Positions 8,549 through 16,037 of a stretch of DNA of 64,000 bases are shown here, one piece after another. The notes beneath the pieces are model-generated. The model saw only the letters and a program-made list of their open reading frames with translations. It did not search any database and was not told the DNA's origin. The first letter of the stretch is position 1, and each line of letters begins with the position of its first letter. Source of the stretch: Bacteroidales bacterium (GTDB taxonomy: Bacteria > Bacteroidota > Bacteroidia > Bacteroidales > UBA932); the NCBI GenBank assembly GCA_017938925.1, contig JAGBAO010000012.1, forward strand, positions 1 through 64,000. Direction: 5' to 3'. A program made the position numbers and the translations under genes.

Positions 8549-9571
8549 ATGTCTGAAATAATCTTAGGAATAGAATCCTCCTGCGACGACACTTCGGCTG
8601 CAGTCATCAAGGACGGCTACCTGCTCTCCAACGTGCTGGCCAGCCAGGATGTACATAAGGCATATGGCGGAGTCATCCCTGAACTTGCCTCCAGGGCGCA
8701 TCAGGTGAATATAGTTCCCGTGGTGAGCGAAGCCATAACCCGTGCCGGAATCAAGGCCTCGGATATCACGGCAATAGCCTTCACACGAGGTCCCGGACTT
8801 CTCGGATCCCTCCTTGTGGGTACATCCTTCGCGAAGGGACTTGCAATGGCTCTGGACAAGCCTCTGGTGGAGGTAAACCATCTTCAGGGACATATTCTCG
8901 CGAACTTCATCAAACAGTATGACAGCGAGAACCGTCAGCCTCAGTTCCCTTATCTATGCCTCCTGGTTTCGGGCGGCAATTCCCAGATCGTGAGGGTGAA
9001 CAGCCCTCTGGAATATGAGATCCTCGGTCAGACTATCGATGACGCTGTGGGAGAGGCATTTGACAAGTGCTCCAAGATGATGGGGCTGGGATATCCCGGC
9101 GGTCCGATAGTGGACAGGCTTGCAAAGCAGGGAGATCCGCTCCGTTTCAAGTTCTCCAAGCCCCACATTCCTGGCCTAGACTACAGCTTCAGCGGCATAA
9201 AGACCTCGCTGCTGTATTTCGTGCGTGACCAGATGGCGCTTGATCCCGAGTTTATGGAGAAGAACAAGGAAGACATATGCGCGAGCTTCCAGAAGGCCCT
9301 GATAGACATCCTGATGGACAAGCTCATCAAGGCAGCGAAGCAGACCGGCATCAAGCAGATTACGATAGGTGGAGGAGTCTCTGCCAACAGCGGTCTCCGT
9401 GCACGCATCGAGGAGGAAGGCCGCAAGCGTGGCTGGACCACCTTCCTTCCTGAATTCAAGTTCACCACAGACAATGCTGCCATGATCGCGATTGCCGGCT
9501 GGTTCCACTACCGGAACGGTGAGCGTGCCTCCCTCGACGTGGCCCCGGTGAGCCGACTCGCCGAATTTTAG
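8549..9571 (+). CDS. tsaD: tRNA threonylcarbamoyladenosine synthase component TsaD
   Basis: A 340-residue ASKHA-fold protein of normal length. It starts IILGIESSCDDTSAAV, has the metal-binding HLQGHILA near residue 111, LVSGGNSQI near 138, the conserved GEAFDKCSKMMGLGYPGG and IGGGVSANSGLR near 273. TsaD transfers the threonylcarbamoyl group from TC-AMP to A37 of ANN-decoding tRNAs, working with TsaB and TsaE. mtaB on the opposite strand further modifies the same base. It is followed 11 bp later by the COG2509 flavoprotein. Confidence 0.97.
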   Translation: MSEIILGIESSCDDTSAAVIKDGYLLSNVLASQDVHKAYGGVIPELASRAHQVNIVPVVSEAITRAGIKASDITAIAFTRGPGLLGSLLVGTSFAKGLAMALDKPLVEVNHLQGHILANFIKQYDSENRQPQFPYLCLLVSGGNSQIVRVNSPLEYEILGQTIDDAVGEAFDKCSKMMGLGYPGGPIVDRLAKQGDPLRFKFSKPHIPGLDYSFSGIKTSLLYFVRDQMALDPEFMEKNKEDICASFQKALIDILMDKLIKAAKQTGIKQITIGGGVSANSGLRARIEEEGRKRGWTTFLPEFKFTTDNAAMIAIAGWFHYRNGERASLDVAPVSRLAEF

Positions 9572-9582
9572 AAACAGACATT

Positions 9583-11154
9583 ATGAAAGAGATAGAAGTA
9601 ACCACCAAGTTAGGCAAGGAACTGACTGCCGATGAAATCCAGACAGCTGCCGTGAAGGCTCTCGGCGTGTCTCCTAAGATGAAGGAGCAGATACGCTATC
9701 GCATAGTCCGCCGCTCTATTGACGCCCGCAACGACGTCCTCTACCGCTACCGTCTGGAAGTGTACCGCCCTGAGGAGGTGATGGAGGAATATGTTCTTGA
9801 AGAATATAAGGATGTGTCCTCTGCAGAGCCGGTGATCATAGTGGGAGCTGGCCCGGCCGGAATGTTCGCAGCCCTGCGTCTTCTGATGAAGGGGCTCAAG
9901 CCGGTCATCCTGGAGCGCGGAAAGGATGTACATGCCCGCAAGTTCGACATGGCTAAACTCTCGCGCGAAGGTGCTGTGAATCCCGACTCCAACTACTGTT
10001 TCGGAGAGGGCGGAGCCGGCACGTTCTCGGATGGAAAGCTCTACACGCGCTCGTCCAAGAGAGGAGACATCCGCGAAGTTCTGCACCAGCTGGTGCGTTT
10101 CGGGGCAGACCCATCCATCCTTATCGATGCCCATCCTCACATCGGAAGCGACAAGCTCCCGATCGTTGTAGAGAACATCCGCAAATGCATCATCGAGCAC
10201 GGGGGAGAGTATCATTTCGACTCCCGTGTCACCGATATAGTCAAGAAACCGGACGGCTCCTTCGACGTTCTCGTCACCCCGAGCGCCTCCTCTGTCATAC
10301 CGGGCGAGCGAAGCGAGTCGAGTGTATACAGCTCCCGCAAAGTGATCCTCGCCACAGGCCACTCCGCCCGCGACATCTACGAACTCTTCGACCGCAAGGG
10401 CTGGGAGATCCAGGCCAAGGGATTCGCCCTCGGAGTCCGTGTGGAACATCCTCAGTCCCTGATAAACCGCATCCAGTACCACGGAAAATACCAGCCGTTC
10501 ATGCCGACCGCAGAGTACTCCTTCGTGACCCAGGTCCTGGACAGGGGAGTGTTCTCATTCTGCATGTGTCCGGGCGGTATCCTGGTTCCCGCAGCAACCG
10601 CTTCCGGCGAGCTCGTTCTGAACGGAATGTCCAACTCCCAGCGTAACTCCAAGTGGGCAAATGCAGGAGTCGTGGTCCAGATCGAGCCGCAGGATTTCCC
10701 TGAATATGCCAAGCACGGCCCTCTTGCCCTGCTTCAGTTCCAGAAGGACGTAGAGAAGACCATGTTCGACTATACGGGCTCCTTGAAGGCCCCGGCCCAG
10801 CGTATGATGGACTTCTGCCGAAGGGTTCCTTCCTCAGGCCTCCCGCAGACATCATATCACCCAGGTGCCGTTGCAGCCCCTCTGCATGAACTCCTCCCTG
10901 AACACGTCTCACTGCGTCTTAAATACGCCTTCCCGGAGATAGGAAACAAGAAGATGCACGGCTACTATACAAATGAAGCGCTCCTGCTCGGAGTCGAGTC
11001 CCGCACCTCATCTCCTGTCCGGATCCCTCGCGACCCTGACACGCTGGAGCACACGCAGGTCGGCGGACTCTACCCATGCGGTGAAGGTGCCGGCTATGCT
11101 GGCGGAATCGTCTCCTCAGCCCTCGACGGCATCAACTGCGCAGCTAAGATTTAA
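9583..11154 (+). CDS. FAD-dependent oxidoreductase (COG2509-type)
   Basis: A 523-residue flavoprotein. An N-terminal segment of about 80 residues with KALGVSPKMKEQIRYRIVRRSIDARN precedes the dinucleotide-binding motif VIIVGAGPAGMFAALRLL (near residue 84). FGEGGAGTFSDGKLYTR near 140, KVILATGHSARDIYELF near 255 and a C-terminal GLYPCGEGAGYAGGIVSSALDG follow. This is the widespread uncharacterised FAD-dependent dehydrogenase family; the substrate is unknown. Residues around 235-245 (VIPGERSESS) correspond to a REP-like DNA insertion (see that entry). It is probably co-transcribed with tsaD. Confidence 0.88.
   Translation: MKEIEVTTKLGKELTADEIQTAAVKALGVSPKMKEQIRYRIVRRSIDARNDVLYRYRLEVYRPEEVMEEYVLEEYKDVSSAEPVIIVGAGPAGMFAALRLLMKGLKPVILERGKDVHARKFDMAKLSREGAVNPDSNYCFGEGGAGTFSDGKLYTRSSKRGDIREVLHQLVRFGADPSILIDAHPHIGSDKLPIVVENIRKCIIEHGGEYHFDSRVTDIVKKPDGSFDVLVTPSASSVIPGERSESSVYSSRKVILATGHSARDIYELFDRKGWEIQAKGFALGVRVEHPQSLINRIQYHGKYQPFMPTAEYSFVTQVLDRGVFSFCMCPGGILVPAATASGELVLNGMSNSQRNSKWANAGVVVQIEPQDFPEYAKHGPLALLQFQKDVEKTMFDYTGSLKAPAQRMMDFCRRVPSSGLPQTSYHPGAVAAPLHELLPEHVSLRLKYAFPEIGNKKMHGYYTNEALLLGVESRTSSPVRIPRDPDTLEHTQVGGLYPCGEGAGYAGGIVSSALDGINCAAKI
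10300..10326 (+). repeat. REP-like element captured inside the FAD protein gene
   Basis: TGTCATACCGGGCGAGCGAAGCGAG has the look of the dispersed intergenic element common in Bacteroidetes, which in one frame reads VIPGERSES. Here it lies in frame within a loop region of the flavoprotein and adds residues of no obvious structural importance. The identification rests on recall of the repeat type and could be tested by counting copies in the genome. Confidence 0.45.
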
Positions 11155-11205
11155 ACCGATAGACCTGCGTCACCAGCCGCACGTCCCACTTTGTAAGATA
11201 TTGAT

Positions 11206-12495
11206 ATGAAACGTATTATGTGCAGTACGGCACTGCTTCTGCTGTCGATTTTTTCCGCCGTGTCCCAGTCTCCGTCCCGGACCCTCCGCATAGACTATAT
11301 ATTCTCCGGCACAGACCGCAGCCAGGAAATTTCCCTGGACGAGATGTCATGCTTCGACGGCTGGGCAGGAAGGACAGTCAATCTGGACAAGGTTCCTGTC
11401 AGGGGAAACGGCCAGATCAGCATGACTGACATCGCCTCCGGAAAGGTCCTCTACAGACAGTCTTTTTCGACCCTTTTTCAGGAGTGGCAGACCACTGAGG
11501 AGGCAACCCGCATAAGGCGTTCCTTCGAGAATGTCTTCCTCCTTCCGATGCCTTCTGAACGGGCTGTAGTGAGGGTGGAACTATATGATTTCCGGGGTAA
11601 GGTATCGGCTTCATTGAAGCATGAAGTGAACCCGTCAGATGTGTTGATACGCAAGATAATACGAAATGCCGCTCCGCATAAATATATTTTGAGGAACGGG
11701 ACTCCTCAGGAGTGCATAGACGTTGCGATCCTGGCCGAAGGATACACTGCGGAAGAAGCGGAAATCTTCTATGAAGATGCGGAGAAGGCAGTCGCAGCAA
11801 TCCTCTCTCATGAGCCTTTCGCAAGCATGCGCGACCGCTTCAATTTCGTGGCAGTCGCCCTGCCTTCTAAGGATAGCGGCGTGAGCGTTCCTGGACAGGG
11901 ACTTTGGAAGAATACTGCCCTGAGCTCCCATTTCAACACTTTCTACATGGACCGGTACCTCACGACCCTTCGTCTTAAGAATCTTCATGACAGTCTCTGC
12001 GGCATTCCATATGAGCATATCGTAATTCTCGCAAACACCGATACTTACGGCGGGGGAGGCATATTCAATTCCTACACTCTCACCACGGCGCATCACAAGG
12101 CTTTCGAACCCGTCGTCGTTCACGAATTCGGCCATAGTTTCGCCGGTCTCGCCGATGAATATTACTACGACGACCAGTTTGTGGAGTACTATTATCCGGA
12201 CTGTGAACCTTGGGAACAGAACATCACGACCCTCTTCGATTTCGCCTCGAAATGGGAGGACATGCTGCCACGTTCCGTAGCCGTCCCGAGCCCGATGCCG
12301 GAAGGTCCCATCTGGGATGAAACAGGAAATGGAAAGGATTCAATGATAGGAGTTTATGAAGGTGGCGGATACCAGTCAAAGGGCGTCTATCGCCCATACT
12401 ATGACTGCCGTATGAAGACCAATTCTCCGAAGGCATTCTGTCCTGTCTGCCAGCGAGCCATCGCCCGCATCATCGATTTCTATACGGTTGAATAG
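11206..12495 (+). CDS. Secreted M64 (IgA peptidase-type) zinc metallopeptidase
   Basis: A 429-residue protein with a Sec signal peptide (MKRIMCSTALLLLSIFSAVSQ). An N-terminal beta domain covers about residues 25-145 (DYIFSGTDRSQEISLDEM, matching peptidase_M64_N). The catalytic domain includes VAILAEGYT near 166, MRDRFNFVAVALPSKDSGVS near 205 and the zinc site HEFGHSFAGLADEYY near 306 (HExxH plus a downstream acidic ligand). M64 peptidases of gut Bacteroidales are secreted or periplasmic; only the Thomasclavelia ramosa enzyme is a proven IgA protease, so the substrate here is open. Convergent with the SRP RNA gene. Confidence 0.88.
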   Translation: MKRIMCSTALLLLSIFSAVSQSPSRTLRIDYIFSGTDRSQEISLDEMSCFDGWAGRTVNLDKVPVRGNGQISMTDIASGKVLYRQSFSTLFQEWQTTEEATRIRRSFENVFLLPMPSERAVVRVELYDFRGKVSASLKHEVNPSDVLIRKIIRNAAPHKYILRNGTPQECIDVAILAEGYTAEEAEIFYEDAEKAVAAILSHEPFASMRDRFNFVAVALPSKDSGVSVPGQGLWKNTALSSHFNTFYMDRYLTTLRLKNLHDSLCGIPYEHIVILANTDTYGGGGIFNSYTLTTAHHKAFEPVVVHEFGHSFAGLADEYYYDDQFVEYYYPDCEPWEQNITTLFDFASKWEDMLPRSVAVPSPMPEGPIWDETGNGKDSMIGVYEGGGYQSKGVYRPYYDCRMKTNSPKAFCPVCQRAIARIIDFYTVE

Positions 12496-12548
12496 AGGAC
12501 CCGTCCACGAGGTGCCCGATGTGAACGACGCAGCAAGGCACGAAAAAA

Positions 12549-12645
12549 GGGAAAGCTTAGTACATCGCACCGCTACGACCTCCTACCCTTGCTACGGTCA
12601 AGTCCTGGGGGAATTCGGAGGGAGCTGGTCGTGTACGACTTTCCC
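12549..12645 (-). ncRNA. ffs: Signal recognition particle RNA (small bacterial type)
   Basis: A 97 nt minus-strand RNA. The ends pair (GGGAAAG at 5', CTTTCCC at 3') and are followed by U6. Inside, ACGACC pairs with GGTCGT. The apical helix has the conserved symmetric-loop sequences CAGG and AGCA (in CCCCCAGG ... AGCAAGGG) expected of SRP helix 8, where Ffh binds. The tetraloop is not canonical GGAA (ACUUGACCGU). A perfectly spaced promoter lies just upstream and predicts transcription starting at about 12645, exactly at the 5' pairing end. Confidence 0.8.
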
Positions 12646-12650
12646 GACTG

Positions 12651-12681
12651 CAAAAGTAGACAATTTTTCCCGACCTGCAAA
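12651..12681 (-). promoter_or_regulatory. Promoter of the SRP RNA gene
   Basis: On the minus strand, -33 TTTG (12678-12681) and -7 TACTTTTG (12651-12658) are separated by 19 nt. Both boxes match the Bacteroidetes sigma-ABfr consensus exactly. Initiation about 6 nt downstream coincides with the first paired base of the SRP RNA. Confidence 0.8.
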
Positions 12682-12850
12682 AATTATTTGATTTTCCGTC
12701 ACGGTCCCTCCTCTTTGTGTTCTCTGCGGAGCCTTATAGGAAGTAGATACCTTTACTTTTATCGAAAAAACTTCCCTCGTTAACTCTTTGAGCAATAGTG
12801 GTTTAGCTTTCGGGGGGGGGTATTATGTATTCAAAAAACTTCTGATTTTC
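12682..12850. other. Intergenic region with a G9 homopolymer
   Basis: No gene is seen between the SRP RNA promoter and the fimbrial operon promoter. The notable item is a run of nine G at 12812-12820, about 31 bp upstream of the -33 box of the plus-strand promoter at 12851-12882. Such tracts change length by slipped-strand mispairing and here could alter spacing to an upstream regulator site. Confidence 0.7.
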
Positions 12851-12882
12851 CTTGCGTTTGCGCGCATATTTGCGTAATTTTG
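12851..12882 (+). promoter_or_regulatory. Promoter of the fimbrillin-like operon
   Basis: -7 element TAATTTTG at 12875-12882 (exact TAnnTTTG) with CTTG at 12851-12854, 20 nt upstream, as a near-consensus -33 box. Predicted start near 12889, about 50 nt before the first ATG at 12940. It lies directly downstream of the G9 tract. Confidence 0.7.
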
Positions 12883-12939
12883 CGTATAGCTTTTGGGTGT
12901 ACTATGCCCGGTTGTGAGGTGAAAATAAAAATTCTAACA

Positions 12940-14181
12940 ATGATAAGACTTAAGAAGGTTTTGCTATTCGGCTTGATTTCCCTATGCGGGGCGCTTAGCG
13001 CATACGCACAGGATTTCACCGATACCCTTACGGTCTATTTCCCGATGAGCAGGTCTAATTTCAACCCTCAGTACATGGATAACGGAAAGCGATGCGATCA
13101 GTTCCTTGAGCATGCACGATCGCTCAGCTCAAACAAGTTCTTCCGTGTCTACAGGGTTGATTTTGTTGGATCGGCTTCACCGGATGGACCTGAGGCGTTC
13201 AATGCCGCTCTTGCTCAGAGACGTGCTGACAATCTGGTCAAGTATCTTCACAAGAAGGTCGAATTTCCCGATTCTGTTGTTTTCGTTTCGACAGTAACTG
13301 AGGATTGGGATGCTCTCGCAGGTATAGTCAGGGCTGACAAGGATGTCCCACAGCATGATGAGGTGCTCGCTGTGATCGGCAATGACGAGTTGGGAGAGGG
13401 CAGGGAATCAGAGTTGAAGAAGAACTATCCGGCGTCCTGGACCTATATGGCCAGGGAACATTTCCCGTTCATGCGAAGCTTTACCATCTTCATGCATGTC
13501 GGAGTCGAGTACCCGGAAATTCAGGAGGTGGAAAATGAACTGGACATGATGCTGCAGGCCGAAGAGGAACTCGTCATCGAGCAGGATTTCTTCAAGGTGC
13601 AGACAAAGGACACCGTTGCACTTCTGCCTATGCCTTGGAAACATGAACTGACCGTCAAGACAAACGGTGTAGGCTGGGCTATGGGACAGATCAACGTGGC
13701 TGCCGAGTATGACATCGCACCTCATTGGTCCATTGCAGTGCCGTTCTACTATTCCGGAGGATACAACTATTTCTCAAAGACGATCAAGTTCAGGGGCATA
13801 GTCCTTCAGCCAGAGGCAAGATATTACTTCAACGCCGACCTCGCCAATGATGGCTGGTATGTCGGTGCCCATCTGGGAGTAGGCTGGTACAATTTCGCAG
13901 TCAACGGTGACTATCGAATCCAGGACCACGGCGGAAAGCGTCCTGCCTGGGGAGGTGGAATCGGAGGTGGATACACCATGCAGTTCAAGAAGCATCCGGC
14001 CTGGGGCATGGAATTCGCCCTTGGCGCAGGCGTCTACGATGCCCTCTATGACAAGTTCTACAACGAAGTCAACGGACCTATCGCCGAATCATCAGTGCGC
14101 AAGGTCTTCTTCGGAATCGACAATGCAGCGGTTTCGGTCACATATAAGTTCGGTTTAAAGAGAAAGGAGGGCAAGAGATGA
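12940..14181 (+). CDS. OmpA-like / DUF3575 outer-membrane protein of a fimbrial operon
   Basis: A 413-residue protein. The ATG at 12940 is chosen because it gives a clean signal peptide (MIRLKKVLLFGLISLCGALSAYAQ); an in-frame upstream opening at 12880 overlaps the promoter. Residues about 25-120 resemble an OmpA-like domain (VYFPMSRSNFNP, then VDFVGSASPDGPEAFNAALAQRRADNL). The C-terminal half (VGWAMGQINVAAEYDIAPHWS, LQPEARYYF, YVGAHLGVGWYNF) is a DUF3575 beta-barrel-like domain. In Bacteroidales this combination heads fimbrial (Mfa/Fim) operons and is thought to anchor or organise the structure at the outer membrane. Its stop overlaps the next start (ATGA). Confidence 0.82.
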   Translation: MIRLKKVLLFGLISLCGALSAYAQDFTDTLTVYFPMSRSNFNPQYMDNGKRCDQFLEHARSLSSNKFFRVYRVDFVGSASPDGPEAFNAALAQRRADNLVKYLHKKVEFPDSVVFVSTVTEDWDALAGIVRADKDVPQHDEVLAVIGNDELGEGRESELKKNYPASWTYMAREHFPFMRSFTIFMHVGVEYPEIQEVENELDMMLQAEEELVIEQDFFKVQTKDTVALLPMPWKHELTVKTNGVGWAMGQINVAAEYDIAPHWSIAVPFYYSGGYNYFSKTIKFRGIVLQPEARYYFNADLANDGWYVGAHLGVGWYNFAVNGDYRIQDHGGKRPAWGGGIGGGYTMQFKKHPAWGMEFALGAGVYDALYDKFYNEVNGPIAESSVRKVFFGIDNAAVSVTYKFGLKRKEGKR

Positions 14182-15197
14182 AAAGACTGATCAGAATCCT
14201 TCCTGTCATCGTCATCATGCTCACCTCATGTGTCCATGAATGGCCGACCTCGGTTCCGACCGACCTTTCGCTCAAGCTGGTCTTCGACCGCAGCATCACT
14301 CCGTACGATACGGTGACATTCGACACAAGAACCCGTGCGGCGGAATCGTTCGATGTCAGATATGTCATTGAAGCATTCAGAAGCAAGCCGAGTGGCGCCG
14401 ATTACTACCGCGACGCAGCCGCCCGTATGGTCTGCACAAAGGATGACGTGCTGAATCTTGACCATGAAGTCCGTATGACAGTCCCTGATGAAGGAAAATA
14501 TGTCATCAAGGTCTGGGCAGACTTTGTCGAGGCAGGCAGTCAGGAACATAGATTCTACAATACGGATAACTTCGGTGAAATCACCATACACGCACATGAG
14601 GGTAACTCGGAATACCGTGATTCATACATCGGAACCACAGAGATTGAGGTCATCAGATATGGCTCGGAAGTTCCTGTCGTATCAGGAACTGTCAATATGT
14701 CCAGACCTCATGGTAAATTCCAGATCATCTCTACCGACCTCAATGACTTTGTGACCAAGGAAACCAAGCTCATGAGGGAACGTCTGGTGCAGAGCGGTAT
14801 GGATCCGACAAAGATTCCTGAGACCATCGACCTGGACAATTATGTGGTGCGTGTCATGTATAACGGCTTCATGCCGTCAGCATTCAATATGCACACTGGG
14901 CGTCCGAACGACTCTTCGACAGGAGTGTACTTCGATTCAACCATATCGGCGCTTAGCGAAAACGAGGCCCTCCTCGGATTCGACTATGTCCTCGCACAGG
15001 AAGGAGATGCCAGCGTGACCCTGGCTGTCGTGATCTACGACAAGGCAGGCAACGAACTCTCCGCCACCGACAACGTGTCAGTTCCGCTCAAACGAAGCAT
15101 GCTGACGACCATCAAGGGCAACTTCCTCATCCAGGAGTCCGGCGGCGGTGTCTCCATAAACCCTGATTTTGACGGTGAATTTAATCTTGTAATATAA
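14178..15197 (+). CDS. FimB/Mfa2-like fimbrillin-family lipoprotein
   Basis: A 339-residue lipoprotein with lipobox MLTSC at about residue 15. It has the core motifs shared by all later members of the locus: a KVWADFVEAGSQ strand (compare VLFWAQ), FYNTDNFGEITI, and MSRPHGKFQII (compare ERPVAQLNI). The C-terminal part has GVYFDSTISALSENEALLGFDY and KRSMLTTIKGNFLIQ, the latter equivalent to the YRTNILGNLIT motif of the others. By position (second gene, after the DUF3575 anchor) it fits the Mfa2/FimB anchor subunit, which limits fibre length and ties the fibre to the cell. Coupled by ATGA overlap to the anchor gene. Confidence 0.72.
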   Translation: MKRLIRILPVIVIMLTSCVHEWPTSVPTDLSLKLVFDRSITPYDTVTFDTRTRAAESFDVRYVIEAFRSKPSGADYYRDAAARMVCTKDDVLNLDHEVRMTVPDEGKYVIKVWADFVEAGSQEHRFYNTDNFGEITIHAHEGNSEYRDSYIGTTEIEVIRYGSEVPVVSGTVNMSRPHGKFQIISTDLNDFVTKETKLMRERLVQSGMDPTKIPETIDLDNYVVRVMYNGFMPSAFNMHTGRPNDSSTGVYFDSTISALSENEALLGFDYVLAQEGDASVTLAVVIYDKAGNELSATDNVSVPLKRSMLTTIKGNFLIQESGGGVSINPDFDGEFNLVI

Positions 15198-15206
15198 GGC
15201 ATGCCA

Positions 15207-16019
15207 ATGAAGAATACATTATATATATTGATTGTAGTTGCCATGACATTGTCCGCATGCAGCAAGCCGGAGTCTCTTCCGGCTCCTGGCGGTGAGGTTA
15301 TCGTGAATTATTCCGTTGCTGTCCCTCAGACCAGGGCGGTGCCGGACGATGCGGTCAACTATGTATGGTATGCCCTATATGACCATGGCACGGGGACTCT
15401 CCTCAAGGAGTATGAACCGGTGATTGTCATCGGCGGAAGGGCAGAGTGTCCTGTGAGCATGATGCGTAAGCATTCTTATAAGGTTGTATTTGTTGCGCAG
15501 CATTTCGAACTGAATGGCGGACAGAAAGTCCCTTCATATTCTGTTGATGCTCAGGCGGCTGTGATTTCCATGCCACGTCTGGCAGTTGCCAATTCCGATA
15601 ACTATGATGTTTTTACATGTGTGGATGAAGTTCTTGATTATGATGGGGCAGAACCGGGGCCGGTAGAGTTGAATCGTATAACCGCACAGGTGAAATTTAA
15701 ATGTATTCCTGCTTCCTGGGATTCCTTTATGCCGACAGCAAGTTCCCTCGCATTGGAAGGAGTGCCGCAGTCATACAATTTGTTGACAAAGGAGTTTTCG
15801 GCAACAGCAGTCAAGGTGGAATATGCTAAGGCATCTCTTGACAATGGACAGCCTTGCTTGATAGGAACAGCCTACTGCTTTGCCCGCGAAAATATATCAA
15901 AGGCAGAACTTACGCTATATAATAATAGCAGGCATATTGTCCTTGAGGCAGATTCAGTGCCAGTGGAAAAGAACAACAGGACTAATGTCCTCTTTACAGA
16001 AGATCTGAATAATCTATAA
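15207..16019 (+). CDS. Short fimbrillin-like lipoprotein (P0)
   Basis: A 270-residue lipoprotein (lipobox TLSAC). The ATG at 15207 has AAGG about 8 nt upstream; ATG 15201 is an alternative adding two residues. After the lipid anchor comes VPQTRAVPDD, a basic-Ala site like the others in the locus. KVVFVAQHF, YDVFTCVDEV, PVELNRITAQVKF and, at the very end, NNRTNVLFTEDL follow. The protein stops at this last motif, so it is a single fimbrillin-like (DUF6562-type) domain without a beta-helix extension. It lies between the FimB-like gene (9 bp) and P1 (18 bp). Confidence 0.7.
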   Translation: MKNTLYILIVVAMTLSACSKPESLPAPGGEVIVNYSVAVPQTRAVPDDAVNYVWYALYDHGTGTLLKEYEPVIVIGGRAECPVSMMRKHSYKVVFVAQHFELNGGQKVPSYSVDAQAAVISMPRLAVANSDNYDVFTCVDEVLDYDGAEPGPVELNRITAQVKFKCIPASWDSFMPTASSLALEGVPQSYNLLTKEFSATAVKVEYAKASLDNGQPCLIGTAYCFARENISKAELTLYNNSRHIVLEADSVPVEKNNRTNVLFTEDLNNL

Positions 16020-16037
16020 TCTCAAATATCAACAGAC

